64,000 nucleotides of DNA, taken from assembly GCF_001649575.2 (NCBI RefSeq), contig NC_051443.1, positions 15,618,670 to 15,682,669 of the forward strand, given 5' to 3'. Source of the stretch: Kryptolebias marmoratus (lineage: Eukaryota; Chordata; Actinopteri; Cyprinodontiformes; Rivulidae). Below the pieces are notes generated by a model. That model ran no database searches. It was not told where the DNA came from and saw only the letters and a list, made by a program, of their open reading frames with translations. Below, piece by piece: positions 12,656 to 25,194 of this stretch. Numbering within the stretch: the stretch's first letter is position 1; each line of letters begins with the position of its first letter. Both the position numbers and the translations under genes were made by a program.

Positions 12656-15204
12656 AAAAAACATTCAAGGTTAAAGAAAATTAAAACACCTTTCTAATGC
12701 TGTTGTTCTAACAACACAATAAATACATAATGTTGAAAAACAACTGTTTATGCATAATCAATCCTAAACGATGTAGTTATCTGTTGCATGATGCACATAA
12801 AAAAACCTTGGCAACTTGAGACAATTTTCATAAATCATTTTGCGTAGATAATCAAATACCACTACTGAACAATTGTACATATTTAATATTGGTAGCATGT
12901 GATTATTAAGAAAAATAAGACAAAAATTTAAACACGTACACTGATTTAAGAAACTAAGGAAAAGAAAATAATTAAATGTGTGGCTCCGGAAACAGAGCAG
13001 TATATTTTTAAAATTATCTTCAAGGTCACCACAAGCAAGTTTAATTTTACTTGAAAAAATGTCTGTCTGCTTAGCTGGTTCAATGCTGAAACATAACATA
13101 ATTGCAGTCCTTGAAACATGATTGGAATTCTTTTGCATTTTGAACACCTTATCTGAGCCAGAAAGTAAAACCATGAATATAGAAAAGGGGATTAAATAAA
13201 AGAAAAGAAAAGACAATGGAATACAGTAAAAAAAAAAGCACAAAACTATTTCATGCAGGGAACATTAAAATATTATGGAGTCTTTCAGAAAGCTTCACAA
13301 AATACAGTGACAAAAAGGATCCTTTCTACTTTTTCCTTTAGCTTGATTTATTTGCCAAAGATGGTTTTACTGGTTCTTTGAGATCAAAAACCTCGAGAAA
13401 ATTTTCCTGATGTTCTTTGCCTCCATATTTTCTTTCATATGTGATTATATAATGGCTCAATTCCTCCATTTTTTTTACTCCTCCATTGTTTCAAATGTCA
13501 CAGGAAATATCTGTCAAACTTCTTTTCCAAAAACAAGGAAATTTGGAGGCAAAATAAACTTTTGACTGTTCTTACATAATTGTTTCGTAATTGTGTGTGT
13601 GCGTGGACGTGTTTGAGAACCCTTGAATAATTTGGTGGCCGATACTATCGCACACCCTCACACAAAAACACAGCCGTGCAACGCAGTGAGGAAACTGAAA
13701 TATTCAGGAATATCTGAAAATTAATTCTGACCTCGAGGCAGGATGTTGATTCATTTGTGCTCAAAATATTCAATAAAACGGGAAACAATAGGGGAACTGT
13801 TTTCACTTTTGCGTGTGTGTGTGGATGTGGAGTTTGAGTTTAATAGAGAAAGAAATAGAGTGCAGTTTGTGTGTCTGTATTTTGTGCTGAATTTGACTCT
13901 GTTCTGGCTCTTGCTATTCATCACCTCTTCGGAGATAGCTGCTTCCTGCACAAGTGCTTCCCATGTTACAGGATGTTAATGAACAATGCTGGTTAGACGT
14001 CAGTTCTCTGAAAGGCTGACAGGTTACTCCGCCCTGGAACTAGTGCTAACCGTTAAAATGTTGCTCACTATTCGTGGCCAACAGGTGACCTTTCTGCTTG
14101 AAGGTTTATAGCTGCAGCCTTGCAGTTATTTCGAAAACCGGCACGTGTGTAGCGACTGGCCATAAGGAAAATCGGCAGGGCAATGAGTCCCGATTTTCTA
14201 AACCCGCACTGAGGCAAGCCATAACTACTTCCATCAATACACAGGTTTTTGAGAGCAAGTTTAATTTATGTTTACATAAAAACAGCTAAATATCTTCTTC
14301 TTTGTCATTTTTTCAGTTTAAAGACAACACATCACAGAAAACATCTGCTCGGGCAGCCAAGCTAGTTTTATGGATATGACCCTGTTTGACAAAATAAAGA
14401 TAAAGTTACAGAAAACAGCTGTGTAATCAGGCTGTTTTGAAGTCTGAAAACAGTGATGACAGACAAAGTCAAATGCTTAGTTTGGCTTGACCCTCACTGG
14501 AGAGGATGAGATCATTGTTTTGTGAAAGCTAGATTTCCCAAAACCCTGACCCATCAAGTTTTTAATTAAATTTCATGCAACCTAGAAGCTGTTTTTAAAA
14601 GCACCACTTCGGGGTGCTAACTAATGCAGGTCTGACATGGCGCTGCTCACCTTTGGAATCAGCGTGCGTCCTGGTTGAACTGATCACAAGTGTTCTCAGC
14701 TAGCATTAAAAATTCCTTGACATGGTTATCCTGAGTAACGACTTGTGATCAGAACTCTAAATGCAAGCAAACACATAGCCTACCTCACACAGCCAGTTAT
14801 CAGCTGAGAAACAAATTCACATTCTAAACTGCATTACCTTGGTTCAGATTTGCCTGAGATGTGTTTAGTATTTACAAATAAAATAAGCTCAAGTTGTGTA
14901 AAAGATGCAATAAAAAAGTGTTAACTATTGTATATATGATCTTACAGAGCTGAGTGTCAGTGTAACCCCTGAAGCTCCAACAGCCCACCAGTGTTTTCTG
15001 TCACCGCTGTTTCCCACATATTACTGTGGATATCAGGGCTGTGTGCATGTGGGCGTACATGTGACGTAGTGTTAGCAAGCCAAAATTCCTGGGAGTACAG
15101 GGATTCCTGGCGTTCCTGTACACTTAAACATTAACCTTTACAAAAATATAAACCCTCTAAACATGAACTTTATCCCATCCCTAGAGGCTGTTGTGAAATT
15201 AGAA

Positions 15205-15290
15205 GAGCTAGTCGCTCTCTAATTATAGGGTCGGCGATTTGATCTCCTCAGATCCTTCAGTCTGCAAACTGAAGCATGACAAGGCAAAAT
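15205..15290 (+). repeat. Degenerate interspersed repeat fragment
   Basis: ctaattatagggtcggcgat, ttgatctcctcag and cagtctgcaaactgaagcat resemble a common fish repeat block (gggtcggcggttcgatcc ... cagtctgcatgtcgaag). Assigned from memory of the motif only. Confidence 0.35.
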
Positions 15291-16479
15291 AGTCTCTCAC
15301 AGCCATTTCCATATATATTGGTCTAGCTCAACAACTGTACTTCATGTGCAGATTAGCCAATGAATTTGTGGAAATTCACCAACTAAACACAGCGTTGACG
15401 TCACATTTACAATGTAGACATCAGCTCACCATGGAGATTTATGGATTAAAATCTTCAGTCTTTTCTCTGGCACAGAGATAAGTAAATAGGCTCATCCAGA
15501 GATACTGCTACAAAAATGAGACTCAAATGGCTATGAACCTAGCTGTTGTCAATGTAATAGTATAGATCAGATGTCTGAATGTATTGTAATTTTTGAAGAA
15601 ACATCAGCAGTCCTGCTGTCACACTGATCCGACAGCCCACTGAGTGGTGAGGCTGTGTGTATCTGCTCACAGAGCATGCAATTCACATCCAATCACAAGA
15701 ATCTTTTGGGATACACATTAACCAGCCAGGTGTGGATGCATTCAGTCTGAGCTGATCATCTGCAATTGAATAACCCAAAACAAATAGTCTGAACAGATTC
15801 CTTGTTGCTGGCGTCCGTTTGTTCAGTGACAGACATTAAAACGTCCATTTAATGTGATTTTAAAGTCTCAAGTTCCAGCCCTCAACTTTGCTGTGTAATG
15901 AAAACCAACAGCCTCGACAGTTTTAAAAGGAACATATTGTTATCACTGTGCCAACTGCAAATATAATTGGAAAAACACTTGAAAAAGTAAAAGTGAAAGC
16001 AAATCATAACAGAAACAGTAAAAATTAATGAACTGCTTTTGTGAAAGTCCTCTAAAGAAAAACTTTGGGATACAACCAGCAGTAAAGAAACTCCCAACAG
16101 AAGGCATCCTCATGGTACACTGTGATGTTCGCAACATTAGGTTCAGTTATATGAAAAGAGAAAAAACAAAGCTCGTAGAAGTCTAGTTATCCAATTTTCA
16201 AAAGAAGACAAACAAAAGATAATGCATAGTTTTGTAATGACTTGTGATAATTCTCATAAACTGTGAGAAACAAGTGTATCAGTTTTACAGCAAACTAAAT
16301 GGGTTTTACGGGTAATTACTTCAGGACCTGCATGGAATGATTAAATGTGGAGCTACAGCTTGTTCTGAGCAGCTGGCAGCAAAGACCCTTGAGGCAGACA
16401 GAAAAAGGGCATTTAGCCCAGAGAAATAAATTATTTTATATTGCTCATCAAGAGTGAACTTTGATTTTCCCATCTCTAC

Positions 16480-16515
16480 CTCCAGGGCTGCTTGTTCCCT
16501 TGACCGTGTTCTCAT
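16480..16515 (-). CDS. Candidate alternative first exon in a CpG-rich patch (12 codons)
   Basis: Within a locally CpG-rich stretch (about 16490-16680) the minus strand has an ATG at 16515 (A at -3) reading MRTRSREQAALE to the donor CTGGAG|GTAGAG at 16480 in phase 0, the phase demanded by the rgs3 exon starting at 6937. It could start an isoform lacking the acidic linker. The support is only phase, donor and base composition; no homology is known to me. Confidence 0.22.
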
Positions 16516-19443
16516 TCTGCGAGGACAGCCTGTGTGCTCCCATCATCCCATCAGAGCTGTTCGCCCCGACTCCTGCCTCCCGGGGAGTGTAAGTGAGAGC
16601 GCGTTTCCGTGTCCTGTTTCTCGTGTGTCGTGCAACACGCGTACATGTGTCTATGATCCAAACTTGGCCGGGGGTCTGTGCTGATGCAGACCACTTAGCT
16701 GACATGCAGATGAAGCACACCAAGTTCTTGAGATCTCACTGTATGTGCCTCCTTTTTTTATCTTCTCTCTAACCCAGTGAGAACATAAGGAGCGTCAGAC
16801 AGAAACACAAAGTCCTTCAAACTGTGTCCTTGACGCAAAACAAAAACAGTGCTGAATATTGTGGAAACAACTTCCAAAAATGGGGAAAAAGTTGCTGACT
16901 TCATGTTTTGAGATTTGTTGGCATTAACAAAGCTTAATCTTACAAAATCTTTTATTAGTAATGCTAGTCAGTTCTTTTGGTGACAATACAATGTTTTTTT
17001 CTTCTTGAAAAGTGAGTTACTGTTTCTTCACACGCAAAGAATACTCCTAAAGATACAGTTTTAAATAAAGCTAATGCTTGTGTTACTAGTTTAGAGCATG
17101 CAAAGTGTTATTAATGCCTGGATGAGTGTATGTATATGCTGGATACCGTCTACTGTATCAACATTTGTGTAACCACGCTTTGACTCAGCCAAAACCCTGC
17201 TATGGCAACGAGTGCAGTAAACACCTCCTTTCCAACACACTCTGGACACAACAATAAAACAATGGGCCTTCTGGATCATCTCTCGGATTAGCTGAGAGTG
17301 TTGTTTTGCGCCAGTGGCACCATCAAAAGTCCCTTCGCTATGACCTAAGTGCAGACGCTGCAGGGTGTGAAGGTGGACAGGGAGCGTCGTTCTGCTGAAA
17401 GATCCCAGAACTTAAGAGCCTTGACATCAGGGCATGACGTCTTAAGAAAGAAGGGCATCATCAAAACTCTGCCGAAGGTTTAAAGTGAAAGGTCACTGAG
17501 GAAACAGATTACTGACAGTAACGGCTGCAAATTGCACAAACCCAACTGCTGCACATCGAATGGCATTTGCTGGTTGTGTTATTTTAGAAATCACATTTTC
17601 CCTCATCTTTATTTCTGGAGTTAAAGCTGCTAACAATTACTGAGGCACACCGTGTCTCGTAGTTTTCAGGCTTGTCATTCTTTATGTTCTTTCTTCCTGC
17701 TGCTGCAGATTTTGTCAAAATGTCAGTACAGTTAGAAAATGTCAAGCAATCTGTAATAGTAGGGGTAAGATTACAACACCTGAGCCAAGGCCCCTCCGAA
17801 TGCAACACCCTGTGTTTGAATGTTTTGCTTCTTTGCTCAATTGGGATACAACCCAGATCAAATTCTTTCTTTTGAACGCATTTCAAAGCAGACTATTACA
17901 GCTAATTCACATTGGACTATTATACATAATTGATGGATACAGTGCAGTATGTTCCCACACTTCTTCAAATGGAGCTCAGAGAAGTAACTATTCTTAAACT
18001 AATTAAAATGTATATGCACGCAGCAAAGCAATTATACCAAACAAATTGCTAGTTTCATTAGTTTGGGAATTGTTAGTTTTTGTGGTGGCGATAAATTCAC
18101 CACCAAGTGTTGCAGCTGCACAGAGAGAGAACACGAAAGGTAAAGAATGAAGATGCGGAGGCCCAGGTTTTTATGGCCATGTGGGAGCTTCCTTCGCAAG
18201 AATGATTAGAATGGGACGCTTTTGTCAGGTTCGAAAGAGTTACCAATTTCACCAGGACAAAGATTTATTTTGGGTGGTTGAGGATGAAGTGCAAAGCTTG
18301 CAAGAAAATCACTAATCATGAAATAATACTGTTTGCTTCCCAAAATAAGGAGTTTGGTCTTTTATATTCTCAGAATGAAACACACAGATACAAACACATA
18401 TTTTTACAGAGATTTATATCTTGTGTTTGATGGATTGTGCTCATAGATTTACTGTATTGTACTGTAAGTTTCCTCTTTATGAGTTTCCAAATGAAACAAA
18501 AATGAATAGAGAAAGAAAACATACCAGCAATGTGTCTGGACAACACACAAACAATTCACTCGCAGACTAAATGTCTCTGACTCACATTAAAGTAACAAGT
18601 TTTCTTTTGAATGCTAACAGTTAGTCTTACGTAACCATGTTCTCCCTTCTGGGCAATCTTTGTTAACATATGTACAGGACCACCCTCAAAGCTGAACTGA
18701 AACGTCACTGAAAATCTAAACGGTGAAGTTTTCTGAATAAACTGAGAAACAACACATTCGTCCGGTGTCTTTTCTTTTTTTTTAATCCTAGCTGCTTTGG
18801 TGACTAGATGTGTTGACTGCTCTGAACATTTGTCCGGTCAACTCCGTAAATATTTACTCATTACTCATTTAGCATTTCTCTGAATGTATCCAGTCTGGCT
18901 GCCGTCTGCATGCATCTGAACTCTCGAGACCTTTTGTCCCGTTCGAGCCAATTAAGGTCCAATCAAACAGAAGAAAAACTGCACGGTTACCTACAATCAT
19001 GTCAACCTACTCAGGCTGACTCTCAAAGACCTTGCAGCAAATTACTTGTGACATCTATTCAGTTTTATATAGTAACAAAACACTTGAAATTAAACAGGCA
19101 GTAATTGTTACAAAGTATTTCAAATTGTTTCCATGAACCTCTTATGTGATTCAGTCAGTAAAAAACAAACTATTATTAGGTCCGGCCACGTGCACTGGCC
19201 AATGTGAAGTATGCATCACCATCATGATATCAACAAGCACTGTGCCAATTACATATTATAACCTTTAACCTAAAATTAGATTAACATTCAGCATTAATAG
19301 GTTTGTCCTGGACGGCTGCAGAGGGTCTGCTCGAGATGTAGCAGAAGTACTTGAAAATGGTTAATGACGATTTTTGTGAGAGGGCTTAAAATAGCATGTT
19401 TAGGTTCCTGTAAATATTTATCCTGCTTATCAAGATTTGGCGT

Positions 19444-19485
19444 TTGTGTGTGCGTGTGTGTGTGTGTGTGTGTGGGGGGGGGGGG
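19444..19485 (+). repeat. TG microsatellite followed by poly-G
   Basis: TG run with an early CG interruption, ending in twelve G. Confidence 0.9.
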
Positions 19486-19977
19486 TCATAGTGACAGAAG
19501 GCACTGTCTCCTCTAATGGTACATTACTCAAAAACATGTTGTTCCGAGCTCAGCCATGTGTACATAGCCTTATATGTGTTTATTGCTCCAAAAGGTACCT
19601 TTAAAAGATTAATGCCAGTTTAAATATTATTGCTTGGATATGGCTTTGTTATTGCTCATAGGATTCAATTGGGCAAAATGGACAAAGTCTTTTTGTACAA
19701 AGTTAACAGAAAACAAGTCAGCCCAAACAAAATTATAAAACCATGCTGCAGTCTGTTTTATTCTTCTATGATTATAAATCAACTGGACCTGAACGATTTA
19801 ACCCCAAGAATAATAAGTGATTATTAAATACCGAGCCATATTTCTTGACAACAGCTTAAAGATTATTTTCTGTGTTAACACATTTTCAATGGCCAGACGA
19901 AAGCAGATGTTTTTATTTTACTTTAAAACAACAACTATTGCCCAAAGGATGATGTTTCTGCCCATGTCTGTGTGTGT

Positions 19978-20030
19978 GTCTGCCTGTAAGCAAAATATCT
20001 CATGAACTGGACACATTTTAGTGAAATAGG
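19978..20030 (+). repeat. Dispersed repeat family A, 5' fragment
   Basis: Only the first block is present (gcaaaatatctcatgaactg gacacattttagtgaaatag), matching the start of the 30.8- and 44.5-kb copies. Confidence 0.5.
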
Positions 20031-20827
20031 AATCTAGTTTTGTGTTAGCTGTCAGGTTAAATAGACCCACTAAACACTGAAGTCTCTGATTTATTAAATG
20101 ATAATAAACCTCTGAACCAGTAATGAAGATAAAATGTGGTAAAATAATGCTGCATCATCTCATTACCAGTTTTATTTTCTTTAGTTCTTCTAAGATAGAA
20201 AATTGCTCGTTGCATAGTGCTGGAGGTCCCCACACACCAGTTCCTTTTTGCAACCACTTTGAGGTGTCTGATTAACACTCTAGCTTCTCTAATGTGACTG
20301 TGTCTGATGATCCATTCAGCGCCCTTGTTTGGGAGTTTGAACATATGCAAACTTATTTCCATTTCACATCAACCGCCTGGTTTATTATTGACACAACGCA
20401 GGAATTTATGCATCTCACAACTACCAGTAAACACGTTAAAACCGTTTCCCCACCAGCGCTCGCACAGCACGTAGATATTTATTCAGACTTTAAACAAGCA
20501 ATCAGACCTCGTAAACAAAACATTTGACCTGTTAAAGATGACAGTGTTGGGCTAGAACCATTTATGCATCTGCAACAAATTCAGTGTTTGCTGTGTACCA
20601 AAATGAGAAAACAAATTATGTGATGACTGGAAAAAAGGGAGGATTTGAGGCTATATACTGCACAAACTAATGAGGCTCAATTTATTAGTCTGTAAAAAAA
20701 TAAGCAATGGTTTAGTTTAATATTGACATTTGCAGTGAGTTTGTCACTATGTGGTTGAAATTAGGATTATTTTTATTCTGAGATTTCATGTAGGTACAAA
20801 TGAAATTAGATTAGTGGAATACTTGGT

Positions 20828-21005
20828 AACTCTAAATTGTCCCTTGGTGTGAGTAGTTGCTTGTCTCGTTTGTCTCTAAGTAGCCCTGTGATGGACTTGC
20901 AACCTGTCCAGTCTGCCACACCACACAATGACCACTGGAGATAGGCACCAGCTCCCTCATGAAAGGAAAAGTGAGTAAAGAAAATGCATGAGCGGATGGA
21001 TGAAT
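20828..21005 (+). mobile_element. SINE/LINE-tail repeat, 3' half
   Basis: Contains ctctaaattgtcccttggtg, gtagccctgtgatggacttg, caacctgtccag and the tail gagcggatggatgaatg. It is a 5'-truncated copy in plus orientation. Confidence 0.7.
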
Positions 21006-22180
21006 GAAATATGACATTACTTTTGAACTGTTTTTGCCTTTCATTGAAATGTCACCTAATTAAACTGGTTTTAATTGTAGCATTATGGTGTCAGTAGGAG
21101 CAAATCATGCTTTGACCTTCATAATTAAGCTTTAGCTTTGCCGGCTCATGAAAATGGTTTTAATAACACCTAATGTACTATATTTAAAAACGTAACTGGA
21201 CTCATTATCATTAACCCTTACTATCAATTTAGACTTGATAGTATGAAAAGTCTTACAACCTGCAAAAGATAATTTGATTTTACTAAAAAATATTCTAATA
21301 CAGTGGTGCACAGCTCTCATTAATTTCCATAACCACAGTTTATTTCCTAATAAGTTGATCATTATGTTGATTATACTCTGTGCTGACTATGACTAACACA
21401 GTACAATATGCACATTTGAATTTGGGAAATTTTATGACAATTTTCCATTAATCTAGAGCAGTGAAAGCTTTGAGGATTAGCCAAGAAGAGTCTCTTAGTT
21501 TAACAAATGTTTTTTTTTTTTTATGGCTGCTCTATGTCTCTGTTTTTTCTTATATTGAAGATGAACCTCTAAGGAAAAAGAAAAAAAAACAGCAAGTGAA
21601 AGGAAAATGTGCAGAGTGGAAAGAATGACAGGACCAGAGGCAGAGCAGAATAAAGGCCAAGTAAACAGTGGCTGGCAGCGGGAGAAATAAGAGGTGACAC
21701 AAAAAGCTTTAGATAAAGCAGTGGTCCAAAACACAAACAGCTAGTTGATGGAAGTACTGGGTAATTTTAGGAACAGCTGTGAATTCTGATGTTAATGGTT
21801 TTCGTGCAAAAGCTTTAAATCAAATAAATGTAAATATCTGTAAAGGGGTTTATGCTTTATAATAACCAGTGTGGCACAAAAACAAACAGAAAACAAAGTT
21901 TAACATTCATAATGTTTTCAAAAGCTTATAAAAGACAGATGGAAGTGACTGAAATGTGCTTCTAAAACTGAACCCAGTGGAAATCTGGACTCTTAATCCA
22001 AAGAGCTTTCAAATTTAGTATACTGTGCATAAACATTTGACTATCGTTAGCTGAATATTTGCTTTTATGGTTTTATGTCAAAGTGCTATAACTATGACAG
22101 GATAAAATGTTTATCAAATTCTTAAATGTTTGCTCATATCTTTAAAAAAATCTAACAATCCTTCAAGATTTTAATCTTAG

Positions 22181-22322
22181 AAGCTCCTAGGACCTGGCGT
22201 CCACATTTGTGGACATCACATTTTGTTTAGCATTCTTTGATTCACATCAGGTCCTAATCAGTCAAAATAGCAAAGAGAAATTAAAAATGCACGCCATGCA
22301 AGATTTTGGGTCTTAGGAGGTG
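22181..22322. mobile_element. MITE-like palindromic element
   Basis: Starts aagctcctaggacctgg and ends tttgggtcttaggaggt, imperfect terminal inverted repeats of about 16 bases. A perfect inner hairpin, GTCCACA-TT-TGTGGAC, lies at 22199-22214. No coding capacity. Related in structure to the element at 28.6 kb. Confidence 0.5.
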
Positions 22323-24228
22323 AAGATTGCAGCTGTTTGTCATTTAGTGCTTAACTCTACGTTTTTAAAAGCAAAGTTGTTAAACCTCTTTTAAAAGTGT
22401 TTCCCATCAATGAGACAAGTTCTACTGATGCAAAAACTAAAGCAACTGATTCAAACAAAGCAACAGATTTTGCTCTGCTGAAACAGCATATTACCCAAAA
22501 CCATTGGGTTTTCAAAGCTTTGATGGCATTATAAAATAAATTTATGGTGTGTGCACGTTGGAGCATAAATCAGTGCAAGGGTGGCCTAATAAAAGTTCTG
22601 TTGTTTAGGGATAACACACAAACAGCCTTCTCTGTGTTTTGAGATGTTGCAAGATTTACAAATTTGGGAGATGGGGGGGTTGCAGATTATTTTAAATAAT
22701 GGAAACAAATGCCTCAAAGGAAATGTGTCCATGACGCCAATAGGTAGTAAAATTACCCCTGAATCTGCCAAGACAAACAGGCTCCAGCTCCGTCTGCTGC
22801 ATTCCTGTGCTGCACAGTGCGCACACACTGCCATTTAAGGCTGTCGAGTGTGCTGACAGACTTGCGGAAGGAGAGGCAGATAAAGAGAAGCTGCACTTCT
22901 GATTTTCGATGATGATAAAGCGTGCACTCGATTACTTCTGTCTCTCGTCTGTCATTCGGTCTGCTAGAATCCAACAGAGTTGTAAAATGATTGTCTTTCT
23001 CTTTGATTCCCATCCTATCTCCAGTTGTCTCTGCTTTTCATGCTTGTTTGTCTGCAGGGGTGCAAGTTGAGGAAATCGTGTTATGGCTGATTTTGTTTGT
23101 TTGCCTTTCAGTAAATGTGTGACAAGAATTTTTACACCACGATGCATTAAAATGAGCAAAACATAAAGGATTTTTCCAGTTTCATTTCTCAGTATTTGCC
23201 AAAGAGAAGCAGAGCTGTCCGAGACTCCAGATTATGATGCATGCTTCCCTCTGCTGGACATCCACAACAACTACTACTGACACAAAAATGCAGCACAAAC
23301 CTTTTCAAATACTTATTGAAAGGCACACCTTTAGGACTGTATTCAGTTTAGATTAAACTTCCTGCATCTAATCTGATATTTCACATATTTTATTCTTACA
23401 GTAATCTGGTACAGTTCATTCAAAATGGAGAAACACTGTCTGAAAAATTGACAAATAAAGTTTTTCGACAGTGTGAAAAGTTGTGCTGTATTAAAAAAGA
23501 ACATTTTATGTTTTACTAACAACACTTCTTTTAAAAAGTTGTTTCCATGTAAATCATGAAGGTTTTACAAAGGGATGTCTTGTTTATAAAGTCAATGTTT
23601 AGGAGAACATAGAAATGTATCTTTATAGTAAAAATTGGGCATAGGGGAATTTAACATACAGCATTCTAGTAATATTAAATGAGAAAATTATGTTTAGTTT
23701 CAACTGAAGAGTTCATATAAAAGCAAATAAGGGGGAGTGGCTTCTGCAAAATAGAATTTATATGTAATTATTTTGCTAAAGCTAAAAATTTACATACCCC
23801 TTGATGTCAGAAATGGTTGCAAAACTATTTTGTCACACATTTATTCACTTTGTTAGAATAATTACTATCATTCAAGTACATCATTTTGTTTTACATTAAA
23901 ACTTAATCTTCAAAATATGTTCACTGTATGCAGACTTACCTTCTCCTTATGTTGGGTTCTACAAATCCCTACAGCAGAAGCCTGTGTACTTTCTCTTTTT
24001 TACCACTTGATGTCATCCTTTTTACACAAACCAGAGGGTGGACACAACAAGTAGGTAAAGCGCTTGAGCAATCCTGATGCAATAGTTACAAACATGTTTA
24101 AATAGGAAAATAAATGTAAAAAGAATAAAATATTAATATGTTTTGGGCAGTATTATGGATCAAATAGCATTGCTTTGTTTTTTTCTCTCTGTCTGAGTCA
24201 GTATATGTGAAAGATGTAGGTTGCTTAC

Positions 24229-25194
24229 CTTCCTCCCAGAGAAAAGCATGCACAGCTGATGCATTGAGCCTCCATTCTTCATCAGCTCTTTCTTCAGGGT
24301 TTTGGGTGATGGAAGTGTCCAGCCCCCTTTGTGGTGCGCCCCACCGGACTCCAGGCAGTTGATGGCGTTGTCGGAGGTGAAGCAGGGCGTTCGGGGGTCC
24401 TGCAGCAGGCTGCCTTCACTGTGCGTACGGCGGCGGAGAGAGTTCTGCACACTGAGCCTCCCACCTCCATGTTTCTCACATGTGGCGCCCTCCACCATGC
24501 TACGGCGTTTGCTGTCACTTCGCTGTAAGTACGCATCGTCGCTATCATCATCCTCCTCCTCCTCCTCCTCCTCCTCCTCAGATTCCTCCTCTTCATCCTC
24601 GTCATACTCCTCCTCATCTGTGTTGGGTGAGGAGAGAGCATCGGCGCTAAAGGAGCGATCAAGACGCAGCTCAGGAATGACAAATGAGGATGAGGAGGAG
24701 GAAGGGGGGGCATTAGTGTCAGGGGGCTCTGAGACATTGTCCTCATCCGTGTTAGACACCACCAGATTTAAGTTGACCTCTTCTTCATTTCTCTCTTCAT
24801 CCCCCTCCTCACTTCTTGCGCTCTTTTTGCTGCTTCCCTCGTCTTCGTCTTCTTTCTTGTCTTCTTCATCCTTGCTCTCTTTCCACATGTCCATCTCCTG
24901 CCCCTCTATACTCTTTGAATCCTCCCCTTCTGTGGAAGGAGGGGGCGTGGGGGGCACCTTGTGTCGCTCCGCGGAGCCCAGCAGCCCTCCAAGGGGGGTG
25001 TAGACTTCATCCAGAGGGGTGAGTGGCTCTGAGGGGTGAGGACTTAGTGTTGGAGGCTCTGATGGGCTGGAGGGATAGAGGCTACTGTCCTCACCCTCTG
25101 TGCTGTTCGTGGGCATGTGGAGGCCTACGCTCTCTCGATCTCTTTCCACTCCGCCCAGCTCACAGGAAGAGGCATCCACCTTAGGCTCCAACAT
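24229..25194 (-). CDS. rgs3: rgs3 large linker exon (322 codons)
   Basis: Internal coding exon of regulator of G-protein signalling 3, a GTPase-activating protein for Gi/o and Gq alpha subunits. The minus-strand acceptor is TTTTTCTAG before ATGTTGGAGCC at 25194, with a long pyrimidine tract; the donor is AGGAAG|GTAAGC at 24229. The 966 nt are exactly 322 codons, phase 0 at both ends. Order of features: Ser/Pro/Glu-rich 1-110; Glu/Lys-rich 105-140; serine run 165-170; FVIPELRLDRSFS from 171, matching FVIPEVRLDSTYS of human RGS3; acidic run 193-220 encoded by a GAG/GAA array; LRRRTHSEGSLLQDPR from 253 and TLKKELMKNGGSMHQL from 299, both near-identical to human RGS3. Ser259 of the exon corresponds to the 14-3-3-binding serine I recall for human RGS3. 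The exon opens with ATG at its first base, where the human 519-residue form begins, so it may serve as an internal start. Retention of the next intron would add 22 residues and stop. Confidence 0.95.
24550..24600 (+). repeat. rgs3: Coding GAG/GAA (CTC/TTC) trinucleotide array
   Basis: Plus strand cctcctcctcctcctcctcc and neighbours encode, on the minus strand, the acidic run of the rgs3 exon (about residues 201-214). Such arrays vary in length between alleles, so the Glu count is probably polymorphic. The plus-strand poly-Ser frame at 24302-25003 is its antisense shadow. Confidence 0.8.

Larger units (their letters stand above)
6938..24228 (-). other. rgs3: rgs3 intron of 17.3 kb
   Basis: Separates the 322-codon exon from the 71-nt exon. 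It contains microsatellites near 7.5, 10.7, 10.8 and 19.45 kb, an inverted copy of a dispersed repeat at 9.3 kb and a fragment at 20 kb, SINE/LINE-tail copies at 12.3-12.7 and 20.8-21.0 kb, a degenerate repeat at 15.2 kb, a CpG-rich patch at 16.5 kb and a MITE-like palindrome at 22.2 kb. The 159-residue frame at 12764-13243 is AT-rich, hydrophobic and appears to be chance. Confidence 0.6.

Noticed and set aside
12764..13243. 159-residue minus-strand frame
   Set aside because: AT-rich, Phe/Leu/Ile-dominated, no family motif and no splice context; chance frame.
24294..24746. 150-residue minus-strand frame, Arg-rich
   Set aside because: Alternate frame of the same rgs3 exon; the poly-Arg/Met composition comes from the array and there is no homology.
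24302..25003. 233-residue plus-strand frame, serine-rich
   Set aside because: Antisense shadow of the rgs3 exon; the poly-Ser runs are the reverse reading of the GAG/GAA array.
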